Below are positions 1-6,986 of a stretch of DNA of 25,510 nucleotides, in pieces. This stretch comes from a virus. A program made the position numbers and the translations under genes. The stretch is taken from positions 1 through 25,510 of IMG/VR virus record IMGVR_UViG_3300018049_000126, one strand, 5' to 3'. Position 1 is the first letter of the stretch; each line of letters starts with the position of its first letter. The notes beneath the pieces are model-generated. The model was not told where the DNA came from. It worked only from the letters and a program-made list of their open reading frames with translations, and did not search any database.

Positions 1-600
1 GGTCACCTTGAAATGAAAGGTTTTGAAATGATGAAAGGCTCGGTCTGTACACATGGACTCGACCTCGGTGTATTCTCGCATTTCCAAGATGTCTATTCAG
101 GTCACTTCCATCATCCATCTCGTTATAAGAATCTCGAGTATCTTGGTGCACCTTATGAGATGACATGGTCAGACTTCGGTGGTAGTCGTGGATTCCATGT
201 ATTTGATACTGAGACTCGTGAAATGACTAAGGTTGAGAATCCTAATAAGATGTTCTTTAAAATTGACTATGATGATGAAGACATGACGATTGATGACATT
301 GCAAGTCTCGATACATCGATGTTGAAAGATACATATATCAAGGTTATTGTAAAGAATCGTACTAACGCTTATCTTTACGACCTCTTCATGAGTAAGCTTA
401 ATGATGAAGGTGCTGCTGATGTAAAAGCAGTTGATGATGCACTTAACCTTGAGTCTGCTGGTGTTGAAGATATTCTCGACGAAACAAAAGACACAAAAGA
501 AATACTCCACAGTTATATTGATTCACTCGATACGACAGCTGACAAAAATAAAATCAAGCAAACAGTTGACGATCTTTATTTAGAGGCACTTAGCTTATAG
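1..600 (+). CDS. 47: Recombination endonuclease subunit gp47 (SbcD/Mre11-like), 5'-truncated
   Basis: C-terminal 199 residues of the phage counterpart of SbcD/Mre11, the nuclease subunit that works with gp46 at double-strand breaks and recombination-dependent replication. The frame is open from base 1, so the true start lies outside the window; the first internal Met is at base 13. Visible landmarks are a GHFHH metallophosphatase motif (about residues 35-39 of the fragment) and an LGAPYEMTW stretch, both typical of T4 gp47. The C-terminus is acidic and probably helical. The stop codon is one base before the gp46 start, as expected for translationally coupled subunits of one complex. Identification rests on these motifs and on gp46 following directly. 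Confidence 0.93.
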   Translation, partial: GHLEMKGFEMMKGSVCTHGLDLGVFSHFQDVYSGHFHHPSRYKNLEYLGAPYEMTWSDFGGSRGFHVFDTETREMTKVENPNKMFFKIDYDDEDMTIDDIASLDTSMLKDTYIKVIVKNRTNAYLYDLFMSKLNDEGAADVKAVDDALNLESAGVEDILDETKDTKEILHSYIDSLDTTADKNKIKQTVDDLYLEALSL

Positions 601-601
601 T

Positions 602-2314
602 ATGCGAATACAGTTTAAACGTGTAAAATACAAAAATATCTTATCGACGGGGAACACCTTTACAACAATTGAAATGGACGAGAGTCCTACTACTTTAATT
701 AGTGGTACAAACGGTAGCGGAAAATCAACGCTCCTGGACGCAATTGTTTTTGGGTTGTACGGTAAGCCATTCAGGAAAATCAATAAGCCACAGTTGATTA
801 ATTCAATCAACCAAAAAGCCATGCTCGTTGAAATAGAGTTTTCGGTTGGTGGTAGTGATTATTGGATACGCCGTGGTATTAAACCCGCTGTTTTCGAGAT
901 CTATAAGAATGGTGAGCTGCTCAATCAAGACGCGGCTAAACGTGATTATCAGTCTTATCTTGAATCGAGTATCCTTGGGATTAACTATAAATCATTCAAC
1001 CAAATCGTTGTTCTTGGTAGTGCAACGTACGTTCCTTTCATGGAGTTACCACCACACAATCGACGAGAAATCATTGAGGACCTTCTGGATATTCAAGTCT
1101 TTAGTACAATGGGTTTATTAGCAAAGGATCGTTTAAACACCAACAAGGACGAGGTGAGCGAGAACGCCTATCAGATTGAAATCGTAGAGTCAAACATTGC
1201 ATTGATTGAGAAGAACAACGAAGAAATCCGTAAGATTCGAGTTGCATCGGTCGATGGCATTAGAGAAAAAATGAATGTACACATCAATGAGATCGAAAAA
1301 CATAACGATACGATTGATGCTATCAATGAAAAGATTCAATCTCTATACGAAACGATAAGTGATAAGAAAGACGTCAACGAAAAAAATATGGAAGCAAGTC
1401 GATTGCGACAAGAACTCGATATGAAAAAGCGTGAGTTCGAAAAGCAATTGAGCTTCTATCATGATAACGATAATTGTCCTACTTGCCAACAGGGGATTGA
1501 TCATGACTTCAAAGAAAATATTGTCAACGAAAAATCCAGTAAAAAAGCGGAGATCGAATTGGCACAAGACAAAATTGCCGATACCATCGAAGGTTACCAA
1601 AAAAGAATTAATGAGATCAACGAGGTTGAGGAAGAAATCCAAAGCGAGTCTTTTAAGATCTCTGAAATCAAAGCGGACATCCGTAGCGCTAAAAATTCTT
1701 TACTTACCCTTAAGGCCGAATTGGAGTCGGCGGAGAGAGAAGTTGAGGAAGTCGACACCACTCAACTTAACGACTTTACGAGTCGCCTTAAAGATTACCA
1801 GACTTCACGTAAGTCTTTACTTGATGAACAAACGACGCTTAACATAATCAGTACGATATTGAAAGATGGCGGGATCAAAGCCCGTATTATCAAGCAATAT
1901 ATTCCAGTTATGAATAAGCTCATCAATAAGTATCTCGCGGCGTTCGATCTCTTTGTTGATTTCCAACTCGACGAGAACTTTAATGAAGTAATCAAGTCTC
2001 GCTTCCGCGATACATTCTCGTATGCTTCATTCTCTGAAGGTGAAAAGCTTCGTATCACATTGAGTATTATGCTTGCATGGCGATCTGTTGCTAAACTACG
2101 TAACTCTGTGAGTACTAATCTGCTTATTCTTGATGAAACTCTTGATGGTGCACTTGATGGTGTGGGAATTGAGAACTTAATTGAAACGTTACACAGTCTC
2201 AATAACGACGATAACATATTTGTTATCAGCCATCGAGGTGATCAGTTTGCTGAGAAGTTTGCAGCACACGTCAAGTTTAAGAAAGTCAAAAACTTCAGTG
2301 AGATTGCTGCCTAA
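602..2314 (+). CDS. 46: Recombination endonuclease subunit gp46 (SbcC/Rad50-like ATPase)
   Basis: SMC-type ATPase of 570 aa that pairs with gp47 to process DNA ends for phage recombination and replication. Walker A is GTNGSGKST (residues 35-43). A long coiled coil follows, interrupted by a CPTC zinc hook (292-295). The ABC signature is FSEGEKLR (477-484) and Walker B is LLILDE (507-512), followed by the D-loop region. Length and domain order match T4 gp46 (about 560 aa). The ATG begins one base after the gp47 stop, with a GAGG ribosome site inside the gp47 coding end. The last base of its TAA is the first base of the next ATG. No anomaly seen. Confidence 0.96.
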   Translation: MRIQFKRVKYKNILSTGNTFTTIEMDESPTTLISGTNGSGKSTLLDAIVFGLYGKPFRKINKPQLINSINQKAMLVEIEFSVGGSDYWIRRGIKPAVFEIYKNGELLNQDAAKRDYQSYLESSILGINYKSFNQIVVLGSATYVPFMELPPHNRREIIEDLLDIQVFSTMGLLAKDRLNTNKDEVSENAYQIEIVESNIALIEKNNEEIRKIRVASVDGIREKMNVHINEIEKHNDTIDAINEKIQSLYETISDKKDVNEKNMEASRLRQELDMKKREFEKQLSFYHDNDNCPTCQQGIDHDFKENIVNEKSSKKAEIELAQDKIADTIEGYQKRINEINEVEEEIQSESFKISEIKADIRSAKNSLLTLKAELESAEREVEEVDTTQLNDFTSRLKDYQTSRKSLLDEQTTLNIISTILKDGGIKARIIKQYIPVMNKLINKYLAAFDLFVDFQLDENFNEVIKSRFRDTFSYASFSEGEKLRITLSIMLAWRSVAKLRNSVSTNLLILDETLDGALDGVGIENLIETLHSLNNDDNIFVISHRGDQFAEKFAAHVKFKKVKNFSEIAA

Positions 2315-3093
2315 TGAATGCGTTAAACAAGTCGGGCATGTGCTTTGAAGGGCTCGACAATCATTTCGAAGAGATCCATACTCAGTATTACGAGTTCTTT
2401 AATCGAAAGACTTATGACTGGTGGTACGAAGTTAAAGAAGGTGATATTTGTTTAGACATTGGATCGTGTATAGGAATGTTTACATGTCTGGCGCTTGATA
2501 AAGGAGCCAGCAAGGTCTACGCCGTTGAGCCTAATCCTACTTTACTTCGAACGACAATGAAAAATGCTTTCCCACATATCTGCAATCGAGAGCAATCACC
2601 AGTCATTCCAATTAACGCATTCATTGGAACCGACAGAGGTAATGCTTTTGGTGCATTCGATGAGAGTCAAGTTCCGTCATTATCTTTCATGGAGCTTATC
2701 GAGAAATATAACATCGACTATATTGACTATCTTAAGATTGACTGTGAGGGTGGTGAATACGACATTCTTACGAAAGAGAATCTTGAGTGGATCAAAGCAA
2801 ACGTCAAACACATGGTCGTAGAGGTACACATCGATACTGTAGAAAACTCAGAAGAAAAATTCAGGCAATTTAGAAAAGATTTTCTATATGATTTCGAAGA
2901 TTATAAAATACGTTTCTGCAAAGAAGACGCAGAGAAAAAGACTTATGCTGATGAGTGGGACTGGGCATCTATGTACCCGTCAATAGAAGATCAGAATTGG
3001 GGTAAGTCGTGGCTCATCTTTATATGCAATAAGTCACTCGAACATAGAAAACACGACTTTGGTCCTCACCTTCATGGATCAAGAAACGGTTGA
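2314..3093 (+). CDS. FkbM-family SAM-dependent methyltransferase
   Basis: 259 aa. Class I SAM-binding motif LDIGSCIG (residues 47-54), the acidic ribose-binding Glu72 in YAVEPNP, and an FkbM-type signature LKIDCEGGEYD (140-150). FkbM enzymes usually O-methylate sugars or other small hydroxylated substrates; the substrate here cannot be read from sequence. The start overlaps the gp46 stop by one base (TAATG), so it belongs to the gp47-gp46 transcript. Its TGA stop is embedded in the TTGACA -35 box of the downstream polymerase promoter. A methyltransferase between gp46 and gp43 is not part of the T4 core. A role in modifying glycosylated DNA or a surface glycan is possible but speculative. Confidence 0.82.
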   Translation: MNALNKSGMCFEGLDNHFEEIHTQYYEFFNRKTYDWWYEVKEGDICLDIGSCIGMFTCLALDKGASKVYAVEPNPTLLRTTMKNAFPHICNREQSPVIPINAFIGTDRGNAFGAFDESQVPSLSFMELIEKYNIDYIDYLKIDCEGGEYDILTKENLEWIKANVKHMVVEVHIDTVENSEEKFRQFRKDFLYDFEDYKIRFCKEDAEKKTYADEWDWASMYPSIEDQNWGKSWLIFICNKSLEHRKHDFGPHLHGSRNG

Positions 3094-3118
3094 CATTCAC
3101 TGCTTACTGTGTTAGAAT
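3090..3118 (+). promoter_or_regulatory. Early-type sigma70 promoter for DNA polymerase
   Basis: TTGACA at 3090-3095, 17-bp spacer, TAGAAT at 3113-3118, then GGCACA. Same architecture as the copies at 6897, 8336 and 14086. The TGA of the upstream methyltransferase lies within the -35 box. Predicted start about 3125, about 22 bases before the polymerase ATG. Confidence 0.85.
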
Positions 3119-3146
3119 GGCACAGTCTTTATGAATAAGGTATATC

Positions 3147-5687
3147 ATGGCTTCTTTCTATACTTCAGTCGAAAGATTTGGTAACAACATCCTTTGGCGT
3201 GGTTACGACAATGGTAAGCGCTTCTCTTATCGCGTTCCATTCAAGCCCACGCTCTATGTACACTCTCCAAAGAAACCTGGCTCGTTTCGCTCGTTACTCG
3301 GTAACAAGACACTCACTCAAATGCAGTTCGGTGACATGCGAGAAGCAAAGAACTTCATTGAGCAATACAAAGATGTCGGTAATTTCGAGATCTTTGGTAG
3401 CACCAATTACGTAGCTCAATTCATCCAGGAACATTATCCTGATGATATTGAGTTCAACATCGACGACATCAACATCGCTTCCTTCGACATCGAGGTTGAC
3501 ATCAGCGATGGATACGCTGACATTGAAACCGCGGATAAGGAAGTCACTTCGATCGCGTTTAAGTCTTCGAAGTCTGAAAAGTATTATCTGCTCGGTCGTA
3601 AGGATTACGACAAAAATAAGACTATCACTGGTATCGATCCTGAGAACATTAAGTTCTATAAATTCGATACCGAGGTTCAACTTCTTCGAGCATTCGTCGA
3701 GTTATGGAAATCAGACTATCCTGATCTTGTAACGGGTTGGAACGTTGAGTACTTTGATATTCAATACATCGTTACTCGAATCATTCGACTCTGCGGTGAG
3801 GATTTGGCTAAGCAACTCTCTCCGTGGAAAAGCATTCGTCAAAACACTCGTGAGTTTTTTGGTAAAGTTCAATCTACGTATCAGCTCTCTGGTATCACTA
3901 TCGTTGACTACATGGATGCATTCAAAAAGTTTGGTTACAAGTATGGTCCTCAAGAATCGTATAAGCTCGATCACATTGCTCACGTAGTTCTCGGTGAAAA
4001 GAAACTGGACTACTCTGAATACGGAGGCTTGACTGAACTCTATGAGCAAAATCCACAACTATATCTTGACTATAATCTCAAAGATACTCAGCTCATTCAA
4101 CGTATGGAAGATGAGTCTGGCCTTTTGGCTCTTGTGCTTACTGTTGCCTATGGTGGTGGTGTTAATATCAATGATGCATTCGGAACTGTAGGCATCTGGG
4201 AAACAACAATCTATCGTCGTCTCATTAAAGACAACGTAGTGCCTAATATCAAAAGTGGTCCTGGTGCACGCGCAGGCGAGCTTGTGGGCGGGTACGTGAA
4301 AGATCCTCGACCCGGCATGTATCCTTGGGTTGTATCGTTTGATTTGAATTCTCTGTATCCTCATCTCATGATGCAATATAACATGTCACCTGAGACCTAT
4401 ATGCCCAATGAACGAGAGGCTGTTACTCAGGAAATGGTGTTGAACGACGACTTCAAAAATACGACTCAAGGCATGTCAGTCGCAGCCAATGGTGTCTGCT
4501 TCGATAATGAGAAACTCGGAATCATTCCCGAGATCATTAATGAGAACTACAACAATCGCTCAAAGATTAAAAAGCAAATGTTGGCAGCCGAGCAGCAATA
4601 TGAGGTTGAGACAGATCCACGCCAAAAAGAACAACTCAAAAAAGAAATCAATCAGCTTCATAATTCTCAGATGGCGATAAAGATTTCGATGAACTCTCTT
4701 TATGGCGCTACGGCAAACATCTACTTCCTCTACTATATTAATGAGATGGCCGAAGCAATCACTACATCTGGTCAGCTCAGTATTCGATATGCTCAAAAGT
4801 CTGTGAATGAGTACCTTAACAAAGTTCTCAAGACCGAAGGTAAAGACTATATCGTCTACATCGATACAGATTCGATTTACGTAAACTTTGGTCCTCTCGT
4901 TAAAGAAGTCTTTGGTACGACTGACATCGATCGAGCTAAGGGCGAAGAGTTCCTCGATAAGATTTGCTCGACCAAGATTGAGCAAGTGATCGAAGCTGGT
5001 TATGAAAAGCTTGCGAAAGACATGGGTGCTTATCGTAATGCGATGGTGATGAAACGGGAAAAGATTACCGATCGCTCGATCTTTATCGCTAAAAAGCGTT
5101 ACATCATGAATACACTCAACTCCGAAGGTGTACACTATGACAAACCAAAGATCAGTGTAACCGGTCTTGAGTCTGTACGATCTTCGACACCTGAGGTATG
5201 TCGTGAAAAAATGAAGCAAGTCTTCGAAGTTATTATGAATGAAGGTGAGTCAGAAACTCAACGCTTCATCGAAAACTTCCGTGAGGAGTTCAAAAGACTT
5301 CCTCCTGAAGAAGTGGGTCGCAACTCTGGTACAGACAGCATTGAGAAGTATATGAACAAAACTTCGCTGTACAGAAAGGGCTGCCCAATGCATGTTCGTG
5401 GTTGTATTCTCTTCAACGACATGCTTTCTAAAAAGAACCTGAACAAGCGGTACGAGTCTATCAAGTCAGGCGACAAAATCAAGTTTGTGTATCTCAAGTT
5501 ACCCAATCCTCTGCGGGAAAATATCATATCGTTTCCTGGTGTTCTTCCAAAAGAGATGGGACTCGAGTCATACATAGACTATAACAAGCAATTTGAAAAG
5601 GTGTTCCTCAGTCCGATTGAGCATATACTAGAAGCTTTGGGGTGGTCGGCTGAAAAAGTGAATACGATTGAAGATTTTTTTGCATAA
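3147..5687 (+). CDS. 43: Family B DNA polymerase gp43
   Basis: Replicative polymerase of 846 aa with 3'-5' proofreading. Exonuclease motifs: Exo I FDIEVD (113-118, Asp114/Glu116), Exo II WNVEYFDIQY (198-207) and Exo III YNLKDTQL (309-316). Polymerase motif A is DLNSLYPHL (399-407), motif B is KISMNSLYG (512-520) and motif C is YIDTDSIY (571-578). All catalytic acids are present. The C-terminus ends in an acidic, aromatic DFFA tail, consistent with the short clamp-binding peptide of T4-type polymerases. It is slightly shorter than T4 gp43 (898 aa). It has its own promoter immediately upstream. In T4 it follows RegA; here it lies far upstream of regA, next to gp46. Confidence 0.97.
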   Translation: MASFYTSVERFGNNILWRGYDNGKRFSYRVPFKPTLYVHSPKKPGSFRSLLGNKTLTQMQFGDMREAKNFIEQYKDVGNFEIFGSTNYVAQFIQEHYPDDIEFNIDDINIASFDIEVDISDGYADIETADKEVTSIAFKSSKSEKYYLLGRKDYDKNKTITGIDPENIKFYKFDTEVQLLRAFVELWKSDYPDLVTGWNVEYFDIQYIVTRIIRLCGEDLAKQLSPWKSIRQNTREFFGKVQSTYQLSGITIVDYMDAFKKFGYKYGPQESYKLDHIAHVVLGEKKLDYSEYGGLTELYEQNPQLYLDYNLKDTQLIQRMEDESGLLALVLTVAYGGGVNINDAFGTVGIWETTIYRRLIKDNVVPNIKSGPGARAGELVGGYVKDPRPGMYPWVVSFDLNSLYPHLMMQYNMSPETYMPNEREAVTQEMVLNDDFKNTTQGMSVAANGVCFDNEKLGIIPEIINENYNNRSKIKKQMLAAEQQYEVETDPRQKEQLKKEINQLHNSQMAIKISMNSLYGATANIYFLYYINEMAEAITTSGQLSIRYAQKSVNEYLNKVLKTEGKDYIVYIDTDSIYVNFGPLVKEVFGTTDIDRAKGEEFLDKICSTKIEQVIEAGYEKLAKDMGAYRNAMVMKREKITDRSIFIAKKRYIMNTLNSEGVHYDKPKISVTGLESVRSSTPEVCREKMKQVFEVIMNEGESETQRFIENFREEFKRLPPEEVGRNSGTDSIEKYMNKTSLYRKGCPMHVRGCILFNDMLSKKNLNKRYESIKSGDKIKFVYLKLPNPLRENIISFPGVLPKEMGLESYIDYNKQFEKVFLSPIEHILEALGWSAEKVNTIEDFFA

Positions 5688-5698
5688 GGAGATAAACT

Positions 5699-6004
5699 AT
5701 GAAGTATCTAATCGCAGTGTGTATGGTAATGTTTGCTTGTTCAGCGAACGCAGATCGATTCTATGACATCCGAGATGAGTGGGTAGCATGTGCGGCATGT
5801 CACGGACAACGTGGAGAAGGTGGCATTGGCCCAACTCTCTATAATCTCTCTGCCGATGAGATCATTGACAAGTTGATGTTGTATCGAAACAACGAAGTGA
5901 TTGGTCCTCAATCAGCAATGATGTGGCCTCAAGCTGCACAACTTGACGATGGTGAAATTGGAACAATTGGTGTATTCGTACAAGAAGGATTTCCGAATGA
6001 GTAA
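5699..6004 (+). CDS. Exported small class I c-type cytochrome
   Basis: 101 aa. Residues 1-18 form an Sec-type signal (basic Lys, hydrophobic core, SANA before the predicted cut). The mature part has a covalent haem site CAACH (Cys31, Cys34, His35), then GIGPTLY, and a distal Met (Met74 or Met75, in MMWPQAAQL) in the position of the sixth haem ligand. The C-terminal helix DDGEIGTIGVFVQEG fits class I cytochromes of the c553 type. It is about 83 aa when mature, a normal size for that group. AAGGAG lies upstream of the ATG, only 11 bases after the polymerase stop. The last 8 bases overlap the next gene. Haem attachment would need host periplasmic cytochrome c maturation. Function is inferred: electron carriage to or from a host oxidase. 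Confidence 0.85.
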   Translation: MKYLIAVCMVMFACSANADRFYDIRDEWVACAACHGQRGEGGIGPTLYNLSADEIIDKLMLYRNNEVIGPQSAMMWPQAAQLDDGEIGTIGVFVQEGFPNE

Positions 6005-6386
6005 AAACTGGGTAAGCGATATTAATATGATGCACTCATATTATCGCATGCATGACACTTTTGAAAGTTTTGATGACGAAAAGAAAAAACTTTTTCTTGA
6101 ATTTCGTACTAACTTTCTACAAGAAGAGCTCGACGAGCTCAAAGAAAACAAAGACAATCCAGAGGAAGTTGTAGACGCTTTGATTGATCTTTGTGTTGTC
6201 GCCATTGGTACACTTGATGCCTTTGGTATTGATGCACATAAAGCATGGGATGAAGTACTCGAAGCTAATATGGCAAAGCGAGTCGGTGTAAAAGAAGGGC
6301 GACCCAATCCGTTGGGTCTGCCTGATCTCATGAAGCCAGAAGGTTGGGAACCACCCGATCATCGAGGTAATTATGGCAGACTTTGA
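5997..6386 (+). CDS. MazG-like nucleotide pyrophosphohydrolase
   Basis: 129 aa, all-alpha NTP pyrophosphohydrolase type (MazG / PRA-PH / dUTPase-like superfamily). Acidic metal-binding helices are visible: EELDEL (residues about 41-46) and EEVVDALIDL (54-63, an ExxxD pattern), followed by GTLDAFGID. The C-terminal GRPNPLGLPDL tail resembles other phage members. I chose the ATG at 5997, with AGAAGGAT ribosome site about 8 bases upstream, over the in-frame ATG at 5943, which would bury 62 bases in the cytochrome gene. Likely role: hydrolysis of a nucleoside triphosphate or alarmone to reshape the host pool. The exact substrate is not readable. Confidence 0.75.
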   Translation: MSKNWVSDINMMHSYYRMHDTFESFDDEKKKLFLEFRTNFLQEELDELKENKDNPEEVVDALIDLCVVAIGTLDAFGIDAHKAWDEVLEANMAKRVGVKEGRPNPLGLPDLMKPEGWEPPDHRGNYGRL

Positions 6387-6552
6387 AACACACCCCCGTG
6401 GTACTGCCGAAGAGATCCGGCTTTCTCGAGAGCTCGCGAACGAAATCAAAAGAGTCGATGAACAGTTTAGAGGAGTCGTTCCTCACTCTGTTTGGGCTAA
6501 GTTTGAAAAGCTAAATAAACACTATCAACGACAAATGGAGACCGAAACATGA
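6373..6552 (+). CDS. Small protein of unknown function (59 aa)
   Basis: Short gene of 59 codons overlapping the pyrophosphohydrolase by 14 bases in another frame and the next gene by ATGA. The product is hydrophilic and probably helical, with EEIRLSRELANEIKRVDEQ in the first half and an aromatic HSVWAKFEKLNKHY stretch in the second. No signal, membrane segment or metal motif. A GAGGT ribosome site sits 5 bases before the ATG, and coupling on both sides supports real translation. Family not recognised. Confidence 0.7.
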   Translation: MADFETHPRGTAEEIRLSRELANEIKRVDEQFRGVVPHSVWAKFEKLNKHYQRQMETET

Positions 6553-6755
6553 GAGACCAAATGCTTGAGGCTTTAAGAGCTCACGCTGAAGGAAAAATCA
6601 AAATGCACAAGATGAATGTCGAAGTGTATTTAAGCAATCCCGCTGGTATCGGCGAGCATCCCGATATTATGGAAGCGATTGAAAAAGAAATCGAGGCTAT
6701 TGCTGAATATGATGATCAAATTGAAGTACTCGATCGTTATTTTCCTACTGCTTAA
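6549..6755 (+). CDS. Small acidic conserved-type phage protein (68 aa)
   Basis: 68 aa, mostly helical and acidic, containing NVEVYLSNPAGIGEHPDI and ending in LDRYFPTA. Starts in an ATGA overlap with the preceding small gene. I recall similar small proteins in marine T4-like phages, but no function is known to me and no catalytic motif is visible. Its last 47 bases are also read in another frame by the lipoprotein gene. Confidence 0.72.
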   Translation: MRDQMLEALRAHAEGKIKMHKMNVEVYLSNPAGIGEHPDIMEAIEKEIEAIAEYDDQIEVLDRYFPTA

Positions 6756-6900
6756 TCTTGGAGGGTGCGCCAATGCACCCTGTTTTGATGTAAGTGTCAG
6801 TGGTAGGTTACCTACCGATGGGTGGGGCAATGCTCGTGGTGAGGTCTGTATACCGCCTCCACCAGAAGAAAAAGACGAAAAAAGTGAAAAAAACGGTTGA
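6709..6900 (+). CDS. Small proline-tailed lipoprotein
   Basis: 63 aa when started at ATG 6709 (a second ATG follows directly at 6712). A hydrophobic signal segment (residues 7-17) leads to LGGC, a plausible lipobox with Cys20 as the lipidated residue. The mature part is about 44 aa with two further cysteines (Cys25, Cys47), then four prolines and a charged EEKDEKSEK tail. It begins inside the previous gene in another frame, and its TGA is part of the next promoter's -35 box. Size, lipobox and proline run resemble outer-membrane spanin subunits (Rz1-like), but no inner-membrane partner is adjacent. A superinfection-exclusion or envelope role is equally possible. A further in-frame ATG at 6679 seems less likely because it would put charged residues before the signal. 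Confidence 0.62.
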   Translation: MMIKLKYSIVIFLLLNLGGCANAPCFDVSVSGRLPTDGWGNARGEVCIPPPPEEKDEKSEKNG

Positions 6901-6925
6901 CATTTACTTCGTACTAGTATAGAAT
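6897..6925 (+). promoter_or_regulatory. Early-type sigma70 promoter for the DUF262/HNH gene
   Basis: TTGACA at 6897-6902, 17-bp spacer, TAGAAT at 6920-6925, then GGTAT. Shares the TTGACATTTAC start and AACGG just upstream with the 3090 copy. The -35 box contains the lipoprotein stop codon. About 60 bases of leader follow before the ATG at 6987, including ACGGAG as ribosome site. Confidence 0.85.
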
Positions 6926-6986
6926 GGTATCTGTTAGTTAATGTAAAGCTAACACTAAAATTCATTTTATTACGGAGTAAAAACGT

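Noticed and set aside
1795-2217. 140-codon - strand open frame inside gp46
   Set aside because: Serine/leucine-rich antisense shadow over the conserved ATPase end of gp46.
4560-5219. 219-codon open frame on the - strand inside the polymerase gene
   Set aside because: Shadow of gp43; composition is Cys/Phe/Ile-rich noise with no domain and no ribosome site, while the + strand shows all polymerase motifs.
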